A stretch of DNA of 64,000 bases from Trichosphaerium sp. ATCC 40318 (lineage: Eukaryota; Discosea; Flabellinia; Trichosidae), in contig JALMLS010000093.1 in assembly GCA_038496445.1 (NCBI GenBank), positions 806,001-870,000 of the forward strand, written 5' to 3'. The position numbers and the translations under genes were made by a program. Shown one piece after another: positions 1 to 11,997 of this stretch. The notes beneath the pieces were generated by a model that worked only from the letters and a program-made list of their open reading frames with translations, had not been told where the DNA came from and did not search any database. Every line of letters starts with the position of its first letter. The stretch's first letter is position 1.

Positions 1-2676
1 ATCATACACAAAATGGCCCAGCACTTCAAACTCGAACACAACGTCGTTGACATTGCTAGTCCCTCATTCCCAGCGCCAAATACCCAACAAAAACGTGCCG
101 TTGTACTTTTCAAAACTTCAGAATCCCGCACGTAAGCCATCATAATTTTCTGTTTGTTTTAAGCTTCTAGTACGTAATTACTAACATTATTTCAGCCCTG
201 TGCTCAGATTTGCTGACCTCTACCGCGAAGAGACCAAAAAAGAGGATACAGGCGTTGTAAAGTTGCTCAAACGTAACCAAATAGTTAAAAAACCTGATTC
301 ACGTCACCCACCAACACGAATCAAACCCAAACGCGGACCAAGTAACGGCAGCCATCCACCTACAATTTTATCTAGAGAGCCTGAAAGTGCCGTTAAACGC
401 GATAAAACTCTAGAAGAACGCGAGGAGGAGTATGCCAAAGCGCGTGCGCGTATATTCGAAGAGTTTGAAAGTCAAAAAGCGACACTACCCACCACAGCAA
501 GTCCTGTTCAAACGAATGCTGTCAACACAGACCCAACACCTCAAGTAGCTGATGTGCCTTCGCCTACAAAAGTTGTAGAGCTTTCAGCATCACCAACTTC
601 TTCACCAACCACACCAAGGTCCCGTGAGAGCACACCACCTGCTCATAAACAACACAAACACAAGCAACCGAATACAAACGGTTATGCTTCAAGAAGAGCA
701 AGTCAGACGCGAAAACAGCCTCCAAGATCCCGATCGCAACCACAACTCAATAATGATATACCTACCGCTAACGACGGATATGATACAGTGTATAACAGTG
801 CACCTCAACCCTACGCTCAGCGTACTTCGGGTAAGTACTAATGAAGTTTTTTTTTGGAGGTTTTTGGGGTTTTTCTCACTCTTTTGCTTAGCTGCTCAGT
901 ACTCTGGCGCAAACGCGTATGGTAGCGCAGATCAAGCTACTGCTAAGGTCATGGATCGCACATGGACTCATGGCGCCCAGGGTTCTGCACAACAGTTTAA
1001 TGTGCGAACTACCGCTTCTCCACATGAACACAATGTAAATTATGGAGAGAACTTTCAGGCTCAGTATGCCAGAAGAAAACCAGTATCATATGGCATGCAA
1101 TACAAGGTATGTGATATGTGATAGACAATCGATAGCCATTTTCTTCAGAATACAGCCAACACAGCGGCTTTTTTTTTCTTTTGATGGTTATTTCTCCAAC
1201 CAGCAAGCTGGTTAAGAAACTACATAGTGTGTAGGTGATGTAAATTTGATATGAAAAGTTTTTGTAGATTCGTTTTGATGTTTTGTTGGGGGTTTTTTTT
1301 TGATCGTTTTTTACTCATCTATCTTTGTAGAATGGTAATGCACCAACTGCTTACCAAGGCCATGTAAATCACGGACAAAATCAATGGCATTATGGTAATA
1401 ATATGTATAATCAAGAGGCAGCAGCAATACATTACCAGAATCAAGCTCAAATGACACCAGAAGAACAAAATCAGGCTTGGACGCAACATTATATGGAAAG
1501 AGGGTATCATCCTGGATTTTGTTGGGATGGATCTTCAAGCCAGTATCCAGTTCAAGGAAACATGCCGTACGTCTTTTTTTTAACCGTGCTACTTTTTTGG
1601 TTGAAGTTCATTGTCTTATTGGGTGTTTTTGTAGTAGCGGAATGTATGCTAATAATGAAGCTGTTTACTATTCTCAGATGGCTCAGCGTCAAGCAATGCA
1701 ATCAAACGCAAATAGAGCTTATGCCACACAAACGCCTTTATCGCAAGGTATGGGTGGTCATTCACAGCGTGATCAAATGGCTTGGCAAGATCAGGCTCAA
1801 AGTACGCACAAAAAAAGAGAGAACCTGATTTGTTTGAGAGCTTGGCTTGGTTACTTATCCTTACCCGTAGATGCCTACCAAGCTCAAGTATGGGCTGCTC
1901 AAAACCAAGGGTATAATGCATATAACGTTGGCATGCGTCAACAGACCATGCCTTATCACGCCGGATTTAATCAAGCTGCCATGTTTCATAGACGATCTGA
2001 AATGGATGCGCCAAGACGCCTCTATGATCCTAATGCAGAGCCTCCAACGAATCCAGTACATCATATTGCACAGAAAATGGATAATCTAACCGTTTCACGT
2101 GCTCATCGGTCACCTCAATCGACTTATGGTCAAAAACAACAAACCAACAGCTCATCAAAGCAGAGTTTTGAGAGACCTTTACTTTATGATTACTCAAGTC
2201 CAGTGTCTTATGCAGATACTGAGTCCTCTGTTGTTGGAGGACCAGAGCATATCTTAGAGGTTTGTACTGTCAAAGAAGGAGCTCTTCAAGTTGCTGATGC
2301 TGAGCGTATCGCAAAGGAACTTAAACAGTTTGGAGCGATTTTGAAGTGCTTAGAATCACGTACTCAAATTGCTATTTTCGAATCTAGTAAAAAAGCGAAG
2401 ATGGCTTTAGGAAGTATAAAGAGTGATTTATTTGTTCTAAAAGTTTGGAAACCTAGTGTGACGACCAGTACGCACAAATCCTTTTGAGAAAAAAAAGTGT
2501 GAAATCTTTTCAATGAATTTTTTTTTATTCGGTTTTTTGTGTCACAAGACGAGAAGTTCTGATGTTGATTGTTTTTTTGTTTAGATCCAGCAGAAAAACA
2601 GGAGCAAAAGTCTGAAGAAAAGGCGGAAAATAGTATTGAGACTAAGGTTTGGGATCCTGAAGTTGCTCCTTTGTAA
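1..2676 (+). CDS. R3H-SUZ domain RNA-binding protein, 5' partial
   Basis: Likely cytoplasmic mRNA-binding protein of the Encore/R3HDM/yeast Rbs1 type. The window opens inside the R3H domain: HKMAQHFKLEHNVVD, then KRAVVLFKTSESR, the typical end of R3H. After an intron (132-195) comes a SUZ motif near 400-470 (EEREEEYAKARARIFEEF). A long low-complexity Q/N/P/S/Y-rich region follows, then a C-terminal module of about 70 residues (VCTVKEGALQVADAERI onward, 2260-2455) that looks like an RRM-type fold. Exons join in frame at 196-830, 892-1106, 1331-1566, 1638-1801, 1871-2467 and 2585-2676, ending TAA. Introns are 50-220 nt. Seen: motifs and frame. Known: R3H and SUZ bind single-stranded RNA. Inferred: the RRM-like tail. 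The start codon lies upstream of the window. Confidence 0.85.
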
Positions 2677-2772
2677 AATAATAAAACAAATTGTTCCCTG
2701 TGTATTTCTATTTATCCAAATTTTTACACAAACTGTGAACTGTATCGGTAAAGCACCTATGAACTTGGTAAA

Positions 2773-4757
2773 ATGGAGTGTTTGTTCAAAACAAAAAATG
2801 ATATTTCACAAGTTATTAAATCATACATTATCAAAAGGTACCACAGCATCTTTTCTCAAAATATTATCAACTACATATCTCACACTCTTCAAAAGGCTAC
2901 AGCATAAACTCAACACATGAACAGACACATGAGTCTCTTCTACACCGCGCAGCTACTAGAAGCAATAAAATTGTTGTCTAGTACTTGTTGTCCAAGGGTA
3001 TCAATGTTTCTATTTGTACACCGTACGTCTAGACACCAAAACACAGCCACAAAATCAAACTTGGTTTATCGTAATACTGACTCTTTTTATTTAGAACAGG
3101 TGATACTGCTATACATCGTGTGAGTTTAGAATAAGTGTTTCCTTAGTTTCTTACTGTTCTTTTAAGGCTGTTAGTAGAAGTCAGCTACAAATTCTTGGTG
3201 TTCTTTTAGGTCACGTCAAAACACATAACTTACAATACTTGCTTGAAGAAGTTGTATGCCAGCAATACTTCCACATGTTGTTTTAACAATGCATAGGGAC
3301 GTAATGGTACTCCTTTTGATATAGCGAAGAGTAGTAATAATGAATCAATGCTTCAATTACTAGAATGTGCATCAGCTAAATCGACTGGTGTCTTTGCCTA
3401 TCCCTCTGAAATATGGATGTACATTTTTAATCATATTGAGGATGTAACAGATTGTATATCTCTTGCTTGGACTTGTCGTTTATTTGGTTCACTTGCAAAT
3501 GAGGTAGTATCTAAATTAAAAGTCACAAAGACATTCGACCTCAAGAAAATCAACTACTATCCAAGTTGTGGTACGCCCTTTGTTGTTTTCTACACAAAAA
3601 AAAACATGATTGTAGCTTACGTAATACTAGCTTCATATGTCTCCAGAAAGTATGCCAATCGCTGGATACTTGCTAATATTTATCCAAGTCGGTTGAACCA
3701 ATATGCTACAGAGCTACTTCGTAAAGGTATGTACAGTAAAACCCAAAAAACAAATACATTTTGTGTTCTTGTTTTATTCGTGGATTTGCCTGATTCGGTT
3801 TTTTTAGAAGGGTCTGCGTTTGAACCAAAAGGGTTACCTGGTGCTAAGGAAGGATATGATAGTGATTCACCAGTGAATAGTCCCAACACAAAAAGAAAAC
3901 TTTGGCGTCGTATAGCACGTGTTAAGAAAATTAAGTCAAGAACGAGCCTTACACCTTCACATTCGTTCAATATAACCATCATTGGTGATCCAAACACAGG
4001 TATTTTGATTTTTAAAACTCTAACTTTAAAACTCTTAAAATCCATTTGAGGGTTTACAAAGGGCTACGAAGACCATTGCTTTTGAAACAAAAATTCTAAT
4101 GTTTACTGTTAGGAAAAGCTTCTTTACAGTGTATGTTTGAGTCAAATAATCCTAAAGAACCTGGTTCTGTACTATGTGTTGATAATGGAGTTGTCTCGCG
4201 CCTACGTATTGTACGTTAAAGTTGACAAGAAGAAGTTTTAATGCAGTGTTTAATTTGTAAACAGAAACTGACTTTTTTGGATAGAAATGTCTTAGCATTC
4301 CTTGCCACTTTCGCGCCTTAGCATACTCTACATTCGATGAAACTGATTGTGTTATATTCTGTGCTGACATTACATGCCTCAACAGTGCGTTTTCTCTGTT
4401 ACATTGTAAAGTAAAAGTACTAATCATTGTTCCCTCAAAAGGCTTTGCAAGTCTTCCGAAATGGCTAGTAGAAGTTGATCAGTTTAATCGTAATACTTTA
4501 AAGATATTAGCTGTACAAAGTCTGATATGTATAGAAGCCGTACAGCTCTACCAGATTATATTCTGGTACGTACTTTCCTCATCAATCCTAGCCAAAACTA
4601 ACTCTTTTACCAGGAAGCTTGTAGAAAGTTTGACTTGCATGCAATTGAGACAAGTACAATGCATGGTAAGAATGTTAATCTACTGTTCAAGATGGCTGTT
4701 AGGCTTCTATTAAGCAAACGTATTACTATTGGTAACTATAGGTTACCTAAGTCTTGA
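2773..4757 (+). pseudogene. Ankyrin repeat / F-box / Rab-like GTPase fusion, probably decayed
   Basis: Reading through introns gives ankyrin repeats (ESLLHRAATRSNKIVV; GDTAIHRAVSRSQLQIL; GRNGTPFDIAKSSNNESMLQLLE), an F-box-like segment near 3388-3505 (YPSEIWMYIFNHI), a basic linker, then a Rab/Ras-like domain. That domain has a good G1 loop (GDPNTGKASL, split by an intron at about 4000-4111), a recognisable middle (FDETDCVIFCADIT) and G5 helix (HAIETSTMHGKNVNLLF), ending TGA. Against function: an in-frame TAG sits at 2979-2981 inside an ankyrin helix where most repeats have a charged or polar residue; the frame shifts near 4270-4310, across the expected DTAG switch II; no NKxD (G4) is visible. 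Introns are still clean, so decay may be recent. An alternative is an unusual splice form. Confidence 0.55.
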
Positions 4758-5376
4758 AAAAAAGGAAGCGAAATGCAAACAAAATGTTACATACCTAATG
4801 CTACAATAAAATAAAAAAGTACTTGTAATTTCTGTATGACCTTCGCAATAACAGAAGAATGTCGTTCTCTCTACGACTACAAATTACACTCGCCGCATTT
4901 AAATACAACCTTCCACTACTTAGGAAACAAAAGATCAGCTTACTACGAAGCAAAAGAAAAAACCTTAGCATGTTGAAACGCCGTTGTTAATTTTCTGAAG
5001 TTTAACTTCAAATTTTCTGAAAATGGGCAATCCTTACTTTGATAGAATATACGAAAATGATCGCTATGGTACGACAAAACAAGATAAATAATTATTTAGG
5101 CTTAAATACGTATTCGCTTGATGATTAATCATTAACTTTTAAGATTAATGGTGTCTATTGACATCCTAGTTAATAAGCACGAAACAAGGCTCCTTGTTAG
5201 CCTATGACACTATAGCTTTGCCCAAATAAGGCACGGGATTTATAGTTATTCCGACACAAAAGCATTAAATTATCACATACCGTGGCTACCTTTTAAGAGT
5301 TACAAAAGGGTTTTTTTGGACCCAAAAAAGTGCCAGAATATATCACGTGATTTTCAATTCATTTCGTATTTTTCTC
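4758..5376. other. Intergenic, AT-rich
   Basis: No ORF or RNA gene that I can support. It contains AT-rich stretches and the likely promoter of the LamG gene, including the palindrome ATCACGTGAT 26 bases before the ATG. Confidence 0.5.
5342..5351. promoter_or_regulatory. Palindromic E-box-like site ATCACGTGAT
   Basis: Perfect 10-bp palindrome centred on CACGTG, just upstream of the ATG of the LamG gene. The same core recurs many times in the window. Known: CACGTG is bound by bHLH/bZIP factors. Use here is inferred. Confidence 0.35.
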
Positions 5377-7404
5377 ATGACCCTCCCCATAGTAATCTTT
5401 CTCGCGCTACTACCTTGTGTCGCCCATGCACAGTGCGTACTTGCAGATTCAAGCATTTCTAGCTGGTGGGACTTTGAAGCGGTTGGCGCGAGCAGTACGC
5501 TAGACATTATAGACTCACGTGCTGGCGTAATCACAGGCGACCCTTCACCCCAATTTGACCAGGTCGCAGTATGTTGCCAAAACGTTAAAAAGGCAAGTTT
5601 GCTAATGGGATATAGGGTCGCGTTGGGCGTGGGTTAGAGCTAGGTGGTAACACTGAAGTCGTGGTGGAGAGTGACGGTATTTTTTCACCAGATCAAGGTA
5701 TTTAGTTTGTCCACGTCCTTTTATTTATGGGTAGTAATTTGCACCCCTACAGAGAACCTTGTGGGCGTTCCCCTTTTTGTTTTTCAATTGCTAACGAACG
5801 TATACCAAAGGAAGCTTCACAGTTGAAATGTGGATAAAAAGGGCATCTCTTGGAACAGAAGAGCAATACCTCATTCATCACCGATCTGATATATCAGGGT
5901 ACGGTTTATTCATAAGTGGCGATGGTCTTGGTGTTGAAATTGCTCTATGTAAGTAACAATGCAAATTTCAGTTCTTTCCTTACTATTACATAGTTAGTGG
6001 ATCTTCAATTCGTAGTAGTTTTAATGATGCTAAAATGAATCTTACGAACACTTGGTACCACGTGGGTATTTCGTGGGATAGGTACATTTTTACAGAAGCA
6101 ACAAAAAAGATGAACAAATGAAAGTTTGCTTTTATTATTTTTGTGGATGCGTCTGCACTATCCAAAGAAAGTAGCTGAGACTCTGTTTTAAAACAATGGA
6201 TTTTATGTTCCTTATCTACAACTTAGAAATGCCGCTACCGGTCGTGGAAGCTTTTATGGATACTTAAGTACGTTTTATTTTGAGAATGATATTGCTTATG
6301 CTACTACTTAGATGGTGTAAGCTATAGGTCAGCCACAATATCAAGTGTTATAGTTACAAATAGTACTACACCGTTCTATATTGGTTCAAATAATTTACGT
6401 GGACTGCATTTCAATGGTACCATTGATGAGGTAAGTTGTTGTTTGCGTATTTTTTAGTATCAACTTTATCAAACGTCTCGTTCTATACGTTTACTTTGGA
6501 TCATATAGGTTTCTTACTACAAAGGAGTTTCTCTAAATGCTACAGAAATGCAAGAGATTTATACTTCAGGTATGCGAGAGGGATACTTTAAGCTTAAACA
6601 AAATATTTAATGTTGGTTGTGAAGGTATGAACGGGTTCGGAAAGTGCCTTACTACAATTGCGCCAACTGAAGGACCAACAACAAGGCCTCCTACAACAAC
6701 ACCAACTGAAGCACCTACAATACAAACGAATGATGTACCAACAGCCACTACTGAAGCACCAACTGTGCTCCCTACAGGTGAGCCAAGAGGAGAATACATT
6801 TTGATATTTTTTATGACACCTGTTAGTATGTAATGGAGATACACCTCCAGGCGCTGAGTGTAATGAAACAGATGGTGTTTGGGTTGTTAAAGAAGATATC
6901 GCAATTCAACCGACAGAACTTATACGTATTGAGACTACCACTGTATTTCAGGGTACTTTTTTCAAGGTCTTTCACAACACGTGGTAACCGCTATTTAAAG
7001 GAAATGTAAACGTGATGTCGAACTCAACAGTAGTTCTTTCAAACATGGCAACACTCACGTTTAAAAGGTGTCCAACTTTCGATGACGAGCTCACTGTTGT
7101 TCTGACAGAAGTCAGTGAATCTGTTCATACAATCCTTGCAATTCCTGAGTTCTGCAGTTCTTCGATTTTTGAAAAAACAATAGTATCGAGTGCTGTTCAA
7201 GATGATTGTAATGACTTTTCTCGAAGAGAAACACAAACAAAACTGTCAGTGTTGTGGTCAGCAAATGTTGGATGCGATGACAGTGGCTTAAGTGATGGAA
7301 TCATTGCTATCATAGCTATTGTGGTAATATTTATTGTTGTGGCTGTAACTGGGACTTTGATATACTTTATTACTTTTTACAGGAAGAGATCTTTTGGCAT
7401 GTAA
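5377..7404 (+). CDS. LamG/concanavalin-like type I membrane protein
   Basis: Cell-surface protein. The ATG at 5377 starts a signal peptide (MTLPIVIFLALLPCVAHA). Then comes a LamG/concanavalin-like lectin domain over about eight exons, with the usual landmarks: SFTVEMWIKR, a WYHVGISWDR strand, PFYIGSNNL and FNGTIDEVSYY. A Thr/Pro-rich stalk follows (TEGPTTRPPTTTPTEAPT), then a Cys-containing extracellular module, a transmembrane helix near 7300-7380 (GIIAIIAIVVIFIVVAVTG) and a very short basic tail (YRKRSFGM). The order signal-LamG-mucin stalk-TM suggests glycan or matrix adhesion. The last exon (about 6996-7404) is long compared with the others. The ligand cannot be told from sequence. Confidence 0.8.
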
Positions 7405-7732
7405 AACGTAACGCAATTATGGACGTTTACATTTTTAGCACTCAGTTACAATCCAACACGTTGTAGAATATGAATAAATCTATAAAAACCAAGGTTTCAA
7501 GACATCAAACAAAGACTGTCTCATTTGAAAAACAATCAAACGTATCAACAAAAGAATCGTATAACCGCTTCCTTGAGACATATAAGTACATCCTACAAAA
7601 GTATACGCATGAATGGGAATTGTGAGATGCTTAAAGTAAACAATCTCGTTGTTCTACTTTGATGTAACAAACACCAATAGTAAGCAATGTAAAGCCATTT
7701 TTTGTTGTTTTAAAGCCTTTTAAGCCTTTATT
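7405..7732. other. Convergent 3' intergenic region
   Basis: Lies between the ends of two convergent genes. I see only short AT-rich sequence suited to 3' UTRs, with no ORF of note. Confidence 0.5.
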
Positions 7733-9415
7733 TTACATAGAGGCAGTGCCTCGTTTATGTAACGCAGGTAAATGCTGTACGTCCAACTCACGTTGAACTA
7801 CAAACCCACGCTTTTGTATTTTTGTACAAAGGTGTGCACCGCTCCCAGAAGATTGTCGTTGAAACCATTTAAAAGTAAAATCAGCTGTTTCAATACGATT
7901 ATCAGTAGTTGTAAGCGTCATAGACGCAGTAGCGATATGTTTGCCATAATCAAGTGGCGATCTACAAATATCTTCATAGTTTAAAATTTCGTCAGTGAGC
8001 GTACCGTCCTATAAGAGTATTACTACACCAACACAAACAAAAAAGCAAGCGTAAAGAGCCACCGAGTAGACAGAAAAGTGTTGCTTCTCTTTTCTTTTTT
8101 TTTTGTGTTTTTTTCATGTTTCTTACCTGCTCAGCTTGAACTGTGAGGGACATAAATATTACTTCGTCTCTATCATCTTGAAAGCGCATTCCTATTGTAC
8201 GCCAAGTAGGTTTGCACATATTGGGTCCGAAGACGGCTTGCCAAGTTATTCTATGGCCTAAATGGATACTTAAAAAAGAGAGGATAGGGTGAGATGAAAA
8301 TGAGCTAAAGGAACTGTCGGCAAATTTGCCAAGTCTGAAGTTTGAAGTCGCCAAGAAAAAACTTTATGTTTTGTCTCAACTTTTTTTTTTTGCAGAGTTT
8401 GCCAAACTACGTACTTTTAAAAAAGAATACACAGCCCGTAGGCGGCCGTGTAGTGTCAAAATTTGGTGCTGCAGAAGGTTGATGTGCCACGGGTTGCTGA
8501 TATTCAAGTATACCGCATAAACCAGCGACTTTATAAAATCTGTAAAAAAAAAGTCAGAGAAAGACTAGATATTGTTTTTTTATTCGTTTAGCCTTTGCCA
8601 TATGAAAAAAAAAGAAAAAAAAGCAAAAAAAGCAAAAAAAACATTTACCTTGCTTCATGAAGCAGTTCGGCACGAGTAGACATATTTTCAGGTACAGAAC
8701 ATATATAGCCATCCCTCAAGTAATTTAAAACCCACCTAAAGTGTGTAGGATCACGATCTAAGAAGAGACGTCCATTACCGTCCCTTATAGGGCTTATATC
8801 ACGTGTGTCACTGAGAAAATGCAAAAACACAGAATTTTCGCTCATGAGCGTTTGTCTTAATGTAGCAAAAATCTAAAGGGTATGCAATGAGTAGTTGCTT
8901 TTAAAATACTTTTGCGGTGCTTTTCCTTTCACGAATTCCACAAAAAGCGTAAAAAGGATGAGCACCTCACCCCCGATGTTCAATTCCACTATGTCGGGAT
9001 GCCCCCTGGCTATTTTCCGTCGCTTCGCATGTCCATAGCCACCATCACCTCTCCCACCGTCCCCTTGCGCGTTAGAAAGCCTATCATCGCGTCTACGCTT
9101 TTTATTGCCAATATTCGACGAGCATTGGTAACATACGCCCCTTTTGTGCTCTGGGCGATCTAGATGCGGGCAATCAGCTGGTCTGGGGTGTTTAATAGGT
9201 CTTCCACTAAACAGAACTGTCAGGTCGCTACCACGCTCCGGTGTTTAAATTGCGTGATGCCCGCCGTTTGGCAATTTGTAAGCGTACGTTTTGGAATTTG
9301 ATGTTTCTCTTGTTTGAGCAGCGCGAGCGCGTACAGGAGGTGTTTGAAGGGAGGTTGGGCTGTCAGGTGCACCACTTTGTATCGGTTCGAACTCTGAGCC
9401 AATCTCCTTGTGCAT
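7733..9415 (-). CDS. BTB/T1-domain (KCTD-type) protein
   Basis: Reads from the high end. The first ATG in the open frame is at 9415; the frame is open further upstream but only through a TTG. The N-terminal half is basic and polar, with a small AT-hook-like GRPIKHPRP and a CPH...CYQC pair. The BTB/T1 fold follows: DIVELNIGGE, then IFATLRQTLMSENSVF, then FLDRDPTHFRWVLNYLRDGY and ELLHEARFYKVAGL. The KCTD-like C-terminal part contains HRITWQAVFGPNMC and TFKWFQRQSSGS, ending TAA. KCTD proteins usually form homomeric rings and act as cullin-3 adaptors or channel modulators. The basic N-terminus suggests nuclear location here. It shares a short divergent promoter with the next gene. Confidence 0.8.
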
Positions 9416-9605
9416 CAACAACAGAGCTTGTTTCGTTTCATCTAAATTAACCAAAACAAAGATATGACAAGAGCGCTAAAGGGTACTATCAAAATATCAG
9501 AGATTGGTTTTGGTTTAGCTCACCTAAATCCGCTTTTTTTTTTTTTCCATCCAAAGTCGTTTTTTGTCGGCTTTAACTCAAAACTTTGACGTAACAACAA
9601 CAAAC

Positions 9606-11826
9606 ATGGGAGGAAAAAACAGCGCACTCGCAAAAGCTTTCGAAGACCCTTCAAACTTGGGTGTTCTTAAAGAAACCTTCGATAAACTAGACAAAGACGA
9701 AGTAAATTTGCTCAAACACAAAAATTATGCACTATACTCACTCTATGGTTTCTGTAGGGTGGCTTTTTGGAAGAAAAAGAAGCAAAGAAGTTTTTCAAAG
9801 AGTTACTCTCCTTGTTGGACTCGGACGAATTTAAAACGGATGGGTTGAGTAAAGATGCTTTACTTGGAGACCAGAGAGAGTCCGGTACGAGCTAAACTCA
9901 GAACAAACGGCTATGTTCTCGTCTTTTTCTGAGCGTATGCTTGAAAGCTCTCATTAAGCGTTATGCGCTGTATGCGAGCATTCAACCACTATTCGGCGGC
10001 AAATAAGAAAGTTACCCAGCTCCTTAATTTTTTTTGCTTTATTACTACTGTTCTATCTTGCATTTGCATTATAACCACTATGTAAAACACTTTGGGAAAA
10101 ACGGTTAGATTTGCCAAAACCCCGAACTACCACCACATAGCGTCATTTTACAATCTTCAAAAATACTTTAACCCACTTTACCCTCACTATACGCTAAACA
10201 ATTCTTTTTTTCCAAATAAGTTTTATGGGTTTACTAACTTTCCGAATAGACTACATTGCTGCTGCTTACGATAAAATGGACGCTAACAAGGATGGTCAAG
10301 TATCTTTTGAAGAGTTTATTAAATTCGCTAAAGGCACGCTTTCGAATATTATTATATTCAAAATACACTCGCAAAGAGCGTTTATAGCTGATTTGAGAGA
10401 AATTGGCATTTTCGTTCGTAGTCTACAAATTATTTTTTTTAACTTTACGCAGGATTGGCATGGGCTGAACACACAGACGCCAAATTCTCCTTCGAAGTAC
10501 CAGCTACATGGCAACTCGAGACTGTAGGACATGATCTTTATTTCTTGTCCCCAGACCAAAAAGGTGGAGACAGAACCGATAGGTATACTTTTTTTCGCAT
10601 ACAATACGTTTTATTGTGCCAAACAATCGTTTTTGTTTTTTTTTTTTTTTGCAATCGCAGTTTTTAGAGTGTAGCTATTTGCACTACTTTGACCTTGTAT
10701 TAACATACGCATAGATTCTGCGTTCAATACATCGTATCTCACAAATCAACCACCGATATTCTTAACGGTTACCTTGCAACTCTTGTTGACGAAAAAACTG
10801 AATTCATCGAAACCAAGCTTTTCCGTGTCAGCAACAAGTCCAAGCTCCCAAAAGACACCAAGCCTTTCGAATACACCACTGCAAAGCCTGTATCAGTCAC
10901 CGCTCCTGGTACGCACAACACAACGGGCTCTTGAACGTCCTTGAGCTTTTCTTTTCGATTTTCGTTTAAACAAATCGTCTTATTGTTATTAGGTGGTTAC
11001 AAGGGTTTCACCCGCAGCTACCGCTACAAAATCGGTTCCCACAACTACGTCGATGAAGTTGCTGTCATTCTTGATTTGACTTGCGGTCACAAAATGTTCT
11101 TCACCTACACCTCGTCATACAAAGACGAAGATGAGGAGAACAAGAACTTGACCAAGCTCGGTTCTTTCGAAGTTATGTGGAGAAAGACACTCAAGGTTCG
11201 TAAACCCATTTTTTTTTTGTAAAACTACTTGGTTGTACTTTTCTGACTTTGGTTGTTTTCTTAGGTTGTAGCTCCAGCTAAATTGCCTACTGCCAAGCAC
11301 ACTTTTAAATTTGGACCACTTAAGGTAGCTGTCCAAAGACCATACGGTTGGCAAGCTGATGAAGAAGGTACTTGGTAATAATTTATACGCAAAATACTAA
11401 ATGTTAATTAAGGCGACAACAAATATTTGGTCGGCCCTCTTCAATCCCTCTCTGGAAACGCTTACACTGGTACGTTATAATAATGCACCACATAGACTAT
11501 CGTGTTACAAATTGCTTACACGATATTTAGATCAAGTAATCTTCCTTCCACTCCAAAGCAAGACATGCAACGATGTCTTCTCTGAGTTCAAAGAAGGCGT
11601 AAAAGCCCCTGTCCAAGTTGTCAAAGAGGAACAAGTATACGTCGGTGAAAGACCAGGTCTCGTTCTCAAATACGCTTCCCCTACTCAGAAGTTTGAGGCT
11701 TACGCAGTCAGAATTAACGAGACTGTCACTTTGCCATTCATCTACTCTTCTACCTCTGGTTTGAGCCAACCTATCATAGAGCAACTCATTGCTAAAGGTA
11801 GCATGACCTTCGCTGCTGCTAAGTAG
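9606..11826 (+). CDS. N-myristoylated EF-hand protein with PsbP/Mog1-like domains
   Basis: Starts MGGKNS, a good N-myristoylation signal. Two EF-hands follow (FDKLDKDEGGFLEEKE and YDKMDANKDGQVSFEEF), so it is probably a calcium-responsive membrane-attached protein. The remainder holds two alpha/beta segments that resemble the PsbP/Mog1 fold: HTDAKFSFEVPATWQ to FEVMWRKTLK, and HTFKFGPLKVAVQRPYGWQ to the C-terminus, ending AAAK-TAG. Nine or so exons join in frame. One intron (donor about 10334) begins GCACGC, a GC-AG intron. Late-exon codon use is unusually rich in C-ending codons, which suggests high expression. No plastid targeting peptide is present, so a photosystem role is unlikely. The exact function is unknown. 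Confidence 0.7.
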
Positions 11827-11997
11827 ATTATAAATGCATCATTTATAATAAACTCTTTTATGTCTAAACGTGTTTTTGTGGTTATTGCGCTTTTTTTGAA
11901 GCTTTGTCATTCTTTATTCCGCCAGAATTTGCAAGTGCTCAGAAGGCAGCTGACTAACTTTGGTGCTCGTTTGAGGTGCTATTACTTAATTCAAGCA

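Noticed and set aside
2979-2981. TAG as a sense codon (recoded genetic code)
   Set aside because: Well-supported genes in the window end at TAA, TAG and TGA, and no conserved gene needs an internal TAG, so pseudogene decay is the simpler reading.
7039-7236. Minus-strand ORF inside the LamG gene
   Set aside because: Shadow of the conserved membrane-proximal exon on the plus strand.
9371-9385. Possible tRNA T-loop (GGTTCGAA-like)
   Set aside because: No acceptor or anticodon stem can be paired around it; it is exon sequence of the BTB gene. No tRNA or rRNA was found elsewhere.
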